NCBI GenBank assembly: GCA_027307115.1
Contig: DAHUXN010000038.1
Location: forward strand, 1-39,292
Length of the DNA: 39,292 nucleotides
Source: Acidobacteriota bacterium
Lineage (GTDB): Bacteria > Acidobacteriota > Terriglobia > Acidiferrales > UBA7541
Reading direction: 5' to 3'
Shown here: one piece after another, positions 8,556 to 16,677 of the stretch
Layout of the letters: each line of letters begins with the position of its first letter
Position numbering within the stretch: position 1 is the first letter of the stretch
Notes under the pieces: model-generated
What the model was told of the DNA's origin: nothing
The model's database searches: none
What the model saw: the letters and a program-made list of their open reading frames with translations, nothing else
Position numbers and translations under genes: made by a program

Positions 8556-8564
8556 TGTTACAAT
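8556..8564 (+). promoter_or_regulatory. Possible extended -10 element before rpe
   Basis: TGT followed by TACAAT (8559-8564) lies in the PASTA-rpe gap, 13 bases before the rpe ATG. No -35 match is visible. If used, the rpe message would have a leader of only about seven bases. Confidence 0.25.
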
Positions 8565-8577
8565 TCCTGTGGATTTT

Positions 8578-9264
8578 ATGACCCGCCGTCCGCTCGAAAT
8601 CGCTCCGTCCATTTTGGCGGCGAACTTCGCCGTTTTGGGCGAAGAGGTGCGCGCGGTCGAAGCCGCCGGCGCTGCCGTGATTCACGTGGACGTGATGGAC
8701 GGCCACTTTGTACCCAATATTTCCATCGGCGTACCCATTGTGGCGTCATTGAGCAAGGCAACCCGCCTGCCGCTTGATGTGCATCTGATGATTGAACGGC
8801 CGGGGGACTTCGTCGAGGCGTTCGCGAAGGCTGGAGCACATCGGATTTTGGTTCATCAAGAAGCGACGGTGCACCTCGACCGCGTGATCGCTTTGATTCA
8901 CGAACAGAATTGCGAAGCGGGCGTGGCGCTCAATCCGGCCACTCCCGTAGCGATGTTGAAGGAAGTGCTGGACCGGGTGGAAACAGTGCTGGTGATGACT
9001 GTGAATCCCGGATTCGGGGGCCAGAAATTCATTCCTCAAACGGTTGACAAGATTCGAGAGTTGCGGGATATACGCTCACGCTATGATTACGGCTTCCGAA
9101 TTGGAGTGGATGGGGGAGTCACGCTGGAAAATACAGCGGAACTTGTAACCGCCGGCGTTGACACGCTGGTGGCGGGCACTTCAATTTTCCATACCAAGGA
9201 TCCGGGCGCTGCCGTTCGGCAAATGAAGCAATACGCCAGCGACGCGATCTCGCAAAGGGTGTGA
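8578..9264 (+). CDS. rpe: Ribulose-phosphate 3-epimerase
   Basis: Interconverts ribulose-5-phosphate and xylulose-5-phosphate in the pentose phosphate pathway. The TIM-barrel protein shows the family features IAPSILAANF at the start, HVDVMDGHFVPN with metal-binding His and Asp, DVHLMI, MTVNPGFGGQ and GVDGGV. I chose ATG 8578 (MTRRPLEIAPSIL); an in-frame GTG at 8569 would add three residues. No good ribosome binding site precedes either. Its stop codon overlaps the ATG of bamD (ATGA), which suggests translational coupling. Confidence 0.96.
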   Translation: MTRRPLEIAPSILAANFAVLGEEVRAVEAAGAAVIHVDVMDGHFVPNISIGVPIVASLSKATRLPLDVHLMIERPGDFVEAFAKAGAHRILVHQEATVHLDRVIALIHEQNCEAGVALNPATPVAMLKEVLDRVETVLVMTVNPGFGGQKFIPQTVDKIRELRDIRSRYDYGFRIGVDGGVTLENTAELVTAGVDTLVAGTSIFHTKDPGAAVRQMKQYASDAISQRV

Positions 9265-10676
9265 TGAAAAGCATAACGAAACGACCTTCCTTCTGGCTTG
9301 CGTTTGCGCTTCTCGTATCTGTCATTCCGGCTGGATGTCTTTTTTCCGGACACAAGAAGACCGCCGCGAAAACTCCAGACACAAATGCCGAACCCGACAA
9401 AATTCTCTACGACCGCGCGCTGAATGATTACAATCACGGCCGCTACACGGAATCGCGTCTGAGCCTGCAGACTCTCATCAACAGTTACCCGGACAGCGAA
9501 TATCTTGCCAAAGCAAAGCTGGCCGTGGCCGACTCCTATTACAAAGAAGGCGGCACCGAGGGATTGACGCAGGCAGTCGCCGAGTACAAAGACTTCGAGA
9601 CCTTTTTCCCGTTTCTTCCAGAGGCCGCCTACGCCCAAATGCAAATCGCCATGGCTCATTACCGCATGATGGAAAAGCCGGACCGCGATGCAACGCAGGC
9701 GCGGCTTGCGGAACAGGAATTCCAGACCTTCTTGCTGAAGTATCCGAAGAGTCCGCTGATACCGCAGGCGGATCAGCGACTGCGCGAGGTGCAGGAAGTG
9801 CTGGGTGACGGTGATTTCGAAGTCGCACGCTTTTATTATGTGAAGGGTGATTACCGCGCGTCCGCAGCGCGCCTGGTCGAAGTCGTAAGCCGCTATCCTC
9901 TGTTCAGCCAGGCGGATCGCGCGCACTGGATGCTGGCGGACATTCTTCGCCGCGCTGCCCTGGGCTCGAAGAATGAGCAAGAGCGCGCCCGGTGGCGGGC
10001 TCAGGCGGACAACGAATATGTGCGGCTGGTGAAGGAATACCCGCTCTCATCGCTCGCGCCCGAAGCCAAGCGGCGATTGACGGAAGATAACGTGAAAATC
10101 CCGCCGCCGGATCCGGATGCCCTCGCACGCGCAAAATACGAAGAGAAGTTCGCCCACGATCACCCGGGACTTGTTCATCGCGCCATGGGCATAATGAAAA
10201 GCAGTCCGAACGTGGCAATGGCGGCACATACGGGTGAGCCGGATTTGAATCCTCCAGGAGAAATGGGTTCATCGCCGGGTGCGGCGTCGGATTCGGCGAT
10301 TGATGCGGGCACCAGTGCCGGATCTGCGCAACAGAACATGAGCATCCAGGCCGTCTCACCCGAGTCGTCAACACCCCCGCCTACGAGCTCTGCGCCGCCC
10401 ACTGACCCGGCCACGACCTCGTCGAGCACATCCACATCCGCGCCTCCGGCCACGGACGCCGTGCCGCCGCCAACCAGCACCAGCACTACGCCGCCGCCGA
10501 CCGCCAGTGACAGCGGCACGTCAGGCACCAGTACCGCAACGTCAACCCCAGCCAGCGGTACCGATCCGCAGTCTGCGACGGACGCACAAAAACCCGCCGC
10601 CAAGAAAAAAGTCGACAAGAGCAAAGAATCCACCAGTAAGCGCAAAAAAGGCTTGAAAAAGCTCATCCCTTGGTAA
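9264..10676 (+). CDS. bamD: BamD-like outer-membrane assembly lipoprotein with long Ser/Thr/Pro tail
   Basis: Lipoprotein of the beta-barrel assembly machinery in the periplasm. The start ATG overlaps the rpe stop; a GTG three bases earlier would add one residue. The signal peptide ends in a lipobox (PAGC, lipidated Cys at 25). Residues about 40-280 form TPR-like repeats of the YfiO/BamD family (YNHGRYTESRLSLQTLINSYPDS and similar). E. coli BamD is about 245 residues, while this one is 470. From about 320 to 440 it is almost only Ser, Thr, Pro, Ala and Gly, and it ends in a lysine-rich stretch (KKKVDKSKES, KRKKGLKK). The tail may span or bind cell wall, but that is speculation. A general TPR lipoprotein such as a CpoB relative is the alternative. 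Confidence 0.85.
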   Translation: MKSITKRPSFWLAFALLVSVIPAGCLFSGHKKTAAKTPDTNAEPDKILYDRALNDYNHGRYTESRLSLQTLINSYPDSEYLAKAKLAVADSYYKEGGTEGLTQAVAEYKDFETFFPFLPEAAYAQMQIAMAHYRMMEKPDRDATQARLAEQEFQTFLLKYPKSPLIPQADQRLREVQEVLGDGDFEVARFYYVKGDYRASAARLVEVVSRYPLFSQADRAHWMLADILRRAALGSKNEQERARWRAQADNEYVRLVKEYPLSSLAPEAKRRLTEDNVKIPPPDPDALARAKYEEKFAHDHPGLVHRAMGIMKSSPNVAMAAHTGEPDLNPPGEMGSSPGAASDSAIDAGTSAGSAQQNMSIQAVSPESSTPPPTSSAPPTDPATTSSSTSTSAPPATDAVPPPTSTSTTPPPTASDSGTSGTSTATSTPASGTDPQSATDAQKPAAKKKVDKSKESTSKRKKGLKKLIPW

Positions 10677-11545
10677 AACAGACGGAGCCGAAGTTGGAAG
10701 CGTTGTGGGCGGGCAAGCCCGGAGTACGTCTGCCCTTGCGCGTGGTTCGAAGAAAAACCTCGTTCGATATCATAAAGGCCGTTTCAGTTCTCGTCATTTT
10801 CTTCGTCGTTCTTTTCTCGCCCGCGCTGACGTGGTCCCAAACACAGCCTACACAACCAGCGAAGCCTCCTGATCAGGCCCAGCAAAGCCAAAACCCCGCA
10901 TCACCAAGCAAGCCGGCGCCCCAAGACAAAAAGAAAGAGAAAGACGATACCCAAGCTACGCAGAGCAAGCGTATGTTCGGGGTCGTCCCCAATTTTGGGG
11001 CGGTGAACGCCAACACGCAGCTCCCGCCGATGTCCACGCGCGAGAAATTCGTACTCGCCTCGCAGGACAGCGTCACCGATTATTCGTCGTACACTTGGGC
11101 CGGAATCCTGGCTGGACAGGCCATGCTCTTGAATTCCGATCCAGAATTGGGGCGCGGAATCGCCGGGTACGGACGCTATTATTGGCGTACCTTCGTCGAC
11201 GGAGTATCGGGAACTTTTTTCACCGAGGCCATTGTCCCCGCGATCACGCACGAGGATCCGCGCTATTACACTCTGGGTAAGGGAGGGTTTTTTCACCGAA
11301 CGGGCTATGCGATATCCCGCGCCTTCGTCGGGAAGACGGATTCCGGAGGCTTGGCCTTTAACTGGTCCGAAGTAGGGGGCAATGCACTGGAAGCTGGCTT
11401 GTCCAACGCCTATTACCCGCCGCAGGAGCGCGGCGTCAGCCAAACTGCGGTGAACTTCGCCACGCAGATGGAATCCGCTGTCCTCAATCACGTCTTCCAG
11501 GAATTCTGGCCGGACATCCGCAAGAACATTTTTCACCGGAAATAG
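10670..11545 (+). CDS. Exported protein of unknown function, acidobacterial type
   Basis: I do not recognise a named family. The 291-residue protein has a hydrophobic segment (about 36-54) that looks like a signal peptide, then a Gln/Pro/Lys-rich linker (57-97), then a compact domain from about residue 101 with many aromatic residues and the phrases FGVVPNFGAV, THEDPRYYTLGKGGF and NAYYPPQERG. It resembles proteins annotated as hypothetical in Acidobacteriota. The TTG start at 10670 overlaps the bamD stop but has no ribosome binding site. A TTG at 10694 has GGAG nearby, and a GTG at about 10742 would give a more normal signal peptide. Its position after bamD suggests an envelope role. Confidence 0.75.
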   Translation: MVKQTEPKLEALWAGKPGVRLPLRVVRRKTSFDIIKAVSVLVIFFVVLFSPALTWSQTQPTQPAKPPDQAQQSQNPASPSKPAPQDKKKEKDDTQATQSKRMFGVVPNFGAVNANTQLPPMSTREKFVLASQDSVTDYSSYTWAGILAGQAMLLNSDPELGRGIAGYGRYYWRTFVDGVSGTFFTEAIVPAITHEDPRYYTLGKGGFFHRTGYAISRAFVGKTDSGGLAFNWSEVGGNALEAGLSNAYYPPQERGVSQTAVNFATQMESAVLNHVFQEFWPDIRKNIFHRK

Positions 11546-11565
11546 CTTCATGCGTCACCCGCCTG

Positions 11566-11583
11566 CCGCGCGCAAACGCGCGG
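11566..11583. repeat. GC-rich hairpin after the exported-protein gene
   Basis: CCGCGCG and CGCGCGG pair over a 4-base loop (caaa). The right arm can alternatively pair GCGGG with CCCGC at 11590-11594. It lies 21 bases past the stop codon, but no run of T follows, so a terminator role is uncertain. Confidence 0.4.
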
Positions 11584-11675
11584 GAAAAGCCCGCAAGCAC
11601 AACTGCCTTAAAATGTGCCACTTCCATTTTCTGATCGCAAATGAATTTCAGTTGTGGCGAACGAGTCGGAAACAC

Positions 11676-11698
11676 CCCCACGCTTAACGAGCATGGGG
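11676..11698. repeat. Interspersed hairpin repeat, family B copy 1
   Basis: CCCCACGCT and AGCATGGGG form a 9-bp stem (one wobble pair) around a 5-base loop, followed by GCACC. The same arms, with a 9-base loop, and the same GCACC flank recur at 23728-23754. Confidence 0.6.
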
Positions 11699-11710
11699 CA
11701 CCTGACAGAC

Positions 11711-11730
11711 GGGCGGGGTCAACCCCGCCC
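11711..11730. repeat. Perfect GC hairpin
   Basis: GGGCGGGG, loop TCAA and CCCCGCCC make a perfect 8-bp stem. It lies 12 bases after repeat B copy 1 and looks like part of the same intergenic repeat cluster. Confidence 0.55.
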
Positions 11731-11955
11731 CTACCAGAGCGAAAGGCCCCAGAACCTCAAACGTCGAGGCTCTACGCTACAAGTACGCGGAGAGCGAAAA
11801 ATCGATGGCGCGCGACATGGCGCTCGAAATCACACGTCACTTCTGCGGCACGCGCTTCGCTCGAAGCCGTTGACGCCCTCCGCTGCGGATGCTCCAATAG
11901 TGGCAGGAACGGCGCCTCCTGCCCACACGGCGGGAGCGTGCCTGAGGTATAGACG

Positions 11956-13476
11956 TTGCCCACAATCCTGGTCGCGGACGACAACAGCAACATTCAGAAG
12001 ATGGTGTCGCTCGTCTTCGAAGAGAAAGGCATGCGTGTGGTCGCGGTAGGCAATGGAGAGGCCGCCTGCCGAAAAATACCTGAAGTGCGTCCTGACATCG
12101 TGCTGGCCGACGTATTTATGCCGGTGCGAAATGGCTATGAAGTCTGCGAGTTCGTTAAGCAAAGCTCGCAATTCGCGCACATTCCCGTGATTTTGCTGGT
12201 CGGCGCATTCGACCCGCTGGATGAGAAAGAAGCGCATCGCGTGGGAGCGGACGGCGTGTTGAAAAAGCCGTTTGTGCCGCCTGACCCGCTGATCGCTATG
12301 GTTACTTCGTTCCTGCCGAAGATCGAGCCGGTCGTCGTGCCACCAGCGCCCCCGAAAGAAGAAATTCCCGAGCCGCCCGCGTGGATGCCGAAACCTCGGC
12401 CGCCCATTCCGGAATTCGAGGAGCCAGACGGTGTCCCGCCGGAATTTGCGTTTGGCACCACGGCTTCGAGGGATTTCGAGCCTGTCGCCACCCCAGAAGC
12501 AAAGCACGTTGAAGAAGGGGATGATGGCGACGAACCCGCAAACGAATGGACGCGGCGGCGCAAAACCATGGAGTACGAAATTCCAGCGTCCGAGTCCGCA
12601 AGCATGGTCGAAAAACTCGCCAGCGGAAAAATGACGCCGGACGATTCGGAGACGCTCGAAACAAGCGTTCACTCGAAAGCGCACGTGCCTTTTGGCGGCG
12701 CGAACGTCCCCGAAAAAATCGAGTCGAGTTCAACGGCCGCGCGAAGCAAGTGGATGGACTTGATGGGAATCGCGGAGTCCAAACCGGCTGAGCCGGATGT
12801 GGAGGAAGCCGCGGCTCCCCTGCAGGAAGAGGCAACCGCAAGCCCGGATTCGAACGAACCTTCGAACGGGGCGGCGAATAAGTTCGCAACCACAGAAAAG
12901 GAAGATGCGCCGAATTACGCGTCGCGCGAAGTGGCGCCGCAACAGAATGCTCCGGAGCCAGAGCATGGCGCGCAGCAAACGGAGTGGCCCGCGCCGCCCG
13001 CGGAAGTGATTTCCTTCCCGGCACCCATGGAGTCTTCTTCCCCGGCGTCGCAAACGCCGGAAAAGACGACTTCCGCGGATATTGTCTTGGAAGAAACGTC
13101 CGATGCTGCGCCGTCGTACACGGTCGAGGATATCAGCGCTGCGTTAGCGGAATCGGATAGCGCGCCATCCCAAGGACATTACGAAGCACCGGCGGTGGAA
13201 ATTTCTGCTCCCGAGTCTTCAGCTCCTGCCGAAGTTCCCGAAGAACCTCACGCCGTGGTAATGGAAACGGCGCATGCGGGATCAACCGAGAAAGCCATTT
13301 CCGAAGCGGTGTCCGCTGTGACGGCCAAGAATGCGGAAATGGACGCAGCTGCGATTGACAGCGTTGTCGCGAAGCTACTGGAAAAGCTGCAGCCCCAGAT
13401 CCACGAAGCCCTCTCCAGTGGAGTGCTCCGTCCCCTGGTCGAAGAAATCCTGAATCGCGAACGCGATAAGAAGTAA
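11956..13476 (+). CDS. Response-regulator receiver protein with long disordered region and C-terminal helical domain
   Basis: The N-terminal 1-118 residues form a receiver domain with acidic pair Asp8-Asp9, phospho-acceptor Asp52 in VLADVFMP, and Lys104 in LKKPF. The switch Thr/Ser expected after strand 4 is Val82 (ILLVGAFD). A proline- and glutamate-rich, low-complexity region follows (about 120-440), with no DNA-binding domain. The last 60 residues form amphipathic helices (IDSVVAKLLEKLQ, VLRPLVEEIL) that recall the C-terminal oligomerisation region of polar organising proteins such as PopZ; this is a weak resemblance. The TTG start has GAGG eight bases upstream. The acidic, unstructured build suggests a scaffold or localisation protein rather than a transcription factor. 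Confidence 0.8.
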   Translation: MPTILVADDNSNIQKMVSLVFEEKGMRVVAVGNGEAACRKIPEVRPDIVLADVFMPVRNGYEVCEFVKQSSQFAHIPVILLVGAFDPLDEKEAHRVGADGVLKKPFVPPDPLIAMVTSFLPKIEPVVVPPAPPKEEIPEPPAWMPKPRPPIPEFEEPDGVPPEFAFGTTASRDFEPVATPEAKHVEEGDDGDEPANEWTRRRKTMEYEIPASESASMVEKLASGKMTPDDSETLETSVHSKAHVPFGGANVPEKIESSSTAARSKWMDLMGIAESKPAEPDVEEAAAPLQEEATASPDSNEPSNGAANKFATTEKEDAPNYASREVAPQQNAPEPEHGAQQTEWPAPPAEVISFPAPMESSSPASQTPEKTTSADIVLEETSDAAPSYTVEDISAALAESDSAPSQGHYEAPAVEISAPESSAPAEVPEEPHAVVMETAHAGSTEKAISEAVSAVTAKNAEMDAAAIDSVVAKLLEKLQPQIHEALSSGVLRPLVEEILNRERDKK

Positions 13477-13512
13477 CTCCGCAACTCCCGAATCAAACCG
13501 TCTCGCCTCTAT

Positions 13513-13542
13513 TTGACGCGCGCCACGATTGCCTCGTATAGT
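13513..13542 (+). promoter_or_regulatory. Candidate promoter for valS
   Basis: TTGACG (13513-13518), an 18-base spacer and TATAGT (13537-13542) lie 65 bases before the valS ATG. Both hexamers are close to the sigma-70 consensus. The roughly 60-base leader has no T-box motif that I can see. Confidence 0.5.
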
Positions 13543-13607
13543 TGGTGGTTTCACGCATCTCCAAAAAACGCGTAGGGACGCGGCGAAACTGTTAAGCGCG
13601 GATCACA

Positions 13608-16358
13608 ATGGCAAGCGAAATCCCCAAAGCATACGAACCTCAAGAAATCGAGCGGCGCTGGGCGCAGGCCTGGTTCGAACAGAAACTTTATCACGCCGAC
13701 GCAAAGGGCGCGGGCGAAATGTTTTCGATCGTGTTGCCGCCACCGAACGTCACGGGCTCGATTCACATCGGTCACATGCTGGAACACACGCAGATTGACA
13801 TCGTGGCGCGCTGGCACCGCATGCGCGGCAACAAAACTCTTTGGCTTCCGGGAATGGATCACGCGGGCATTGCCACCCAAGTGGTGGTGGAGCGGCAGCT
13901 CGCGAAAGAAGGCCTGAAACGCGAGCAGATTGGACGGGAGGAATTCGAGCGCCGCGTCTGGCAATGGAAAGCGGAGAGCGGCGGAAACATCAAGAAGCAA
14001 ATGATTCGTTTGGGAGTTTCGTGCGATTGGACGCGCGAAAAATTCACGCTTGATCCGGCGCTCTATCGGGCGGTGATGGAAGCGTTTCTGAGGCTCTATC
14101 GCGAGGGCCTGATTTATCGCGGCCGTTACATGGTGAACTGGTGCCCGCGTTGCCAAACGGCGTTGAGCGATCTCGAAACGGTGCACGAGCAACGCGAAGG
14201 GAAATTGTGGTTCATTCGTTATCCCATCGCAGGCTCGCGCGAAACGATAACGGTTGCGACCACGCGGCCGGAAACGATGCTGGGCGATACGGCTGTCGCC
14301 GTTCATCCGAATGATGAACGGTATAAACAGTTGATCGGGAAGATGGCGGTGCTGCCGCTGATGAATCGTGAAATCCCAATCATTGCTGATGATTTTGTGG
14401 ATCGCGAATTCGGTACGGGCGCGGTGAAAGTGACTCCCGCGCACGATCCCAATGATTTTGCGATGGGCCAGCGGCACAAGCTGGCGGAAATTGACGTGAT
14501 GACTCCGGACGCGCGCATGAGCGCGGCGGCTGGCGCGTACGCGGGAATGGACCGGTTTGCGGCGCGCGGGAAAATTATTGAGGACTTGAAGGCGCAAGGC
14601 CTGCTCGAACGTGTGACGAACCACGCCATGTCGGTTGGCCTGTGCGACCGGTGCAAGACGATCATCGAGCCGAGGCTTTCCGTGCAATGGTTCTGCAAGA
14701 TGAAGCCGTTGGCCGCGCCGGGTATTCAGATCGTCGAGGACGGCCTGCTTTCGATTGTGCCGGACAATCAGAAGAAGATTTTTCTCGACTGGCTGACGAA
14801 TATTCGCGATTGGTGCATTTCCCGGCAGCTCTGGTGGGGCCATCGCATTCCCATTTGGCACTGCGGCGATTGCGGCGCGATGACGCCGGCAAAAGATTCG
14901 CACGTTGAAGTGGTGGATGGACGCGCGCAGATCGCGAGCGTGCCGGAGAAGTGCGAAAAATGCGGCCGCGGGAAACTGACGCAGGATCCGGACGTACTCG
15001 ACACATGGTTCAGCTCCGGTTTATGGCCGCTCTCGACGCTGGGCTGGCCGGACGACACGGAAGATTTGCGAACGTTTTATCCTACGAGTTTGCTGATCAG
15101 CGGATACGACATTCTTTTCTTCTGGGACGCGCGGATGGTGATGCTCGACCTGCATCTGGCGCGTGGTGCGAAAACCGAAGAGCGAATTCCCTTCCGGCAA
15201 CTTTATTTGCATGGGATTGTTCGCGATCCACACGGAATAAAGATGTCGAAAACTCGCGGAAACGTAGTCGATCCGCTGGAAATTATCGAGAAGTACGGGA
15301 CGGACGCGCTGCGATTCGCGTTGACCGTGGCCGCAGCCCCTGGAACGGACATCGCGCTGAGCGAAGACCGCATTTTGAGCTATCGCGCATTTGCGAATAA
15401 GATTTGGAACGCGGCACGATTTTTATTTTTCAATCTGGAGAAGATTGAAGGGGTGGGCGTCACACTTGAAGAGTTGGCGGCTTCGGATGTTCGCGCCAAG
15501 GCTCCATATGCGACGCGCGATCCGCTGCCACACCAATGGATTTTCTCGCGGCTCGCGGCGGTGACGGCACAGATGAACGATGCGCTGGAGAATTTCCGCT
15601 TTCATGAAGCGGCGCACGTCATCTACCACTTTTTTTGGGGCGATTTCTGCGACTGGTATATCGAATGGCTGAAGCCGCAGCTTGCTTCCGAAAGTCGCGA
15701 GGACGCGATTGCAACGTGGCGGAATTTGTTTGCGGCGTTCGAATACGCGCTGCGTCTGCTGCATCCATTTATGCCTTTTATCACCGAAGAACTGTGGCAC
15801 CGGCTGCCGCAAAAGACTGATGCGAAGTCCATTTCGCTGCAAAGGTTTCCGACAACGCATGCACCGTGGCGGAATCCGGAAGCAGAGCGAAGCGTCGCGT
15901 TGGTGCAGGAGATTGTGGTGGCGGCACGAAACATGCGCGCTGAAATAAAACTCGATACGAAGAAAAAAGTGACGGCGGATTTTGCGTCGCAGGATTCGGA
16001 AGTGCGCAATCGGGCGGCCGAGAACCTCGATGTCATTCTCCGGCTCGGCAATCTTTCGGCGCTGAAGATCGAACCGGGAAAACTGAAGAGCGGCGAGGGG
16101 GCGGTACGCTCCACATCGCAATTCGACTTGCGAATCCAGTTTGAAGGCGAGCCGGTCGACGCCAAAGCGGAAACGGCCAAGCTGAAGAAGGAGAAAGAGC
16201 GGCTCGAAAAAGACATTGCGTCAAAAAAACAGCGACTCGCCGACGATACGTTTCGCAGCCGCGCGCCCGCGGAAATTGTTCGCGGACTGGAGGCGACGCT
16301 GGCCGAGCGGCAGATCGAGTACCAGAAAATTGCGGAACGGCTCGCGCAACTTGAATAG
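13608..16358 (+). CDS. valS: Valyl-tRNA synthetase
   Basis: Class I aminoacyl-tRNA synthetase that charges tRNA-Val and edits threonine. The 916-residue protein has the HIGH motif at 53-56 within PPPNVTGSIHIGHM, the editing domain after it (VATTRPETMLGDTAVAVHP), a Cys-rich CxxC...CxxC segment near 423-453 that probably binds zinc, and the KMSKS motif as KMSKT (545-549). The end is a coiled coil of about 65 residues rich in Lys, Glu and Arg, as in bacterial ValRS. The ATG has only a weak ribosome binding site. The gene appears to have its own promoter. Confidence 0.98.
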   Translation: MASEIPKAYEPQEIERRWAQAWFEQKLYHADAKGAGEMFSIVLPPPNVTGSIHIGHMLEHTQIDIVARWHRMRGNKTLWLPGMDHAGIATQVVVERQLAKEGLKREQIGREEFERRVWQWKAESGGNIKKQMIRLGVSCDWTREKFTLDPALYRAVMEAFLRLYREGLIYRGRYMVNWCPRCQTALSDLETVHEQREGKLWFIRYPIAGSRETITVATTRPETMLGDTAVAVHPNDERYKQLIGKMAVLPLMNREIPIIADDFVDREFGTGAVKVTPAHDPNDFAMGQRHKLAEIDVMTPDARMSAAAGAYAGMDRFAARGKIIEDLKAQGLLERVTNHAMSVGLCDRCKTIIEPRLSVQWFCKMKPLAAPGIQIVEDGLLSIVPDNQKKIFLDWLTNIRDWCISRQLWWGHRIPIWHCGDCGAMTPAKDSHVEVVDGRAQIASVPEKCEKCGRGKLTQDPDVLDTWFSSGLWPLSTLGWPDDTEDLRTFYPTSLLISGYDILFFWDARMVMLDLHLARGAKTEERIPFRQLYLHGIVRDPHGIKMSKTRGNVVDPLEIIEKYGTDALRFALTVAAAPGTDIALSEDRILSYRAFANKIWNAARFLFFNLEKIEGVGVTLEELAASDVRAKAPYATRDPLPHQWIFSRLAAVTAQMNDALENFRFHEAAHVIYHFFWGDFCDWYIEWLKPQLASESREDAIATWRNLFAAFEYALRLLHPFMPFITEELWHRLPQKTDAKSISLQRFPTTHAPWRNPEAERSVALVQEIVVAARNMRAEIKLDTKKKVTADFASQDSEVRNRAAENLDVILRLGNLSALKIEPGKLKSGEGAVRSTSQFDLRIQFEGEPVDAKAETAKLKKEKERLEKDIASKKQRLADDTFRSRAPAEIVRGLEATLAERQIEYQKIAERLAQLE

Positions 16359-16476
16359 CGCTGCGTTTCTTTCGGCATCTTTCCTGAAACTACAGGCCGC
16401 TCGTTTCGCAGAGACATGCTTGCGGCAGAGAAGGCGACTTAAGATGACCCCAGACAGCGAATGGATACCAAGAAAC

Positions 16477-16498
16477 CACAGGCTGAAGCCTGTGCCAC
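16477..16498. repeat. Interspersed palindromic repeat, family A copy 1
   Basis: CACAGGCT-GA-AGCCTGTG is a perfect inverted repeat (8-bp arms), followed by CCAC. The same element occurs at 26687 and 28486. Confidence 0.75.
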
Positions 16499-16504
16499 CG
16501 CAAA

Positions 16505-16580
16505 GCAGGTCCCTCGCCCCCGTTTGCCAAAAGCAGGCGACCCTTCCTGCGTCGGGGCGGGCCGGGTTCGGGATGACAAC
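16505..16580. repeat. Degenerate interspersed repeat, family C copy 1
   Basis: Starts with GCAGGTCCCTCG and ends with TTCGGGATGACAA. This resembles the GCAGATTCCTCG ... CTCGGAATGACA pattern of the copies at 30149 and 35208, with a longer internal part. Confidence 0.4.
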
Positions 16581-16677
16581 CGTAAGACGGACCGCGACGC
16601 ACGAAGTTTTCGGACTTTTTTAACAAGCGGCTAAAGGAAATACGCAAGAAGATCGAGTCCACTGGAAAACTGACGCC

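Larger units (their letters stand above)
11546..11955. other. Intergenic region with a cluster of hairpin repeats
   Basis: This 410-base stretch has no convincing gene. Open frames run through it, but their compositions look random and overlap the repeats. It contains a GC hairpin at 11566-11583 just after the upstream gene, a CCCCACGCT/AGCATGGGG repeat at 11676-11698, and a perfect 8-bp GC hairpin at 11711-11730. No T-rich tail marks any of them as an intrinsic terminator. The last bases carry the ribosome binding site of the next gene. Confidence 0.6.
16359..16677. other. Intergenic region between valS and birA with repeats
   Basis: This 319-base stretch holds no supported gene. It contains repeat A copy 1 (16477-16498), a degenerate family C segment (about 16505-16580), and near 16604-16621 a small AAGT/ACTT hairpin running into six T residues, which could be a weak terminator for valS. 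No clear promoter for birA is visible. Confidence 0.55.

Noticed and set aside
11641-12049. Open frames of about 100-130 codons in the gap before the response-regulator gene
   Set aside because: They run through the hairpin repeats, overlap the start of the next gene and resemble no protein family.
13549-13607. T-box riboswitch in the valS leader
   Set aside because: The leader is only about 60 bases and lacks the GGTGG-type T-box sequence and any terminator hairpin.
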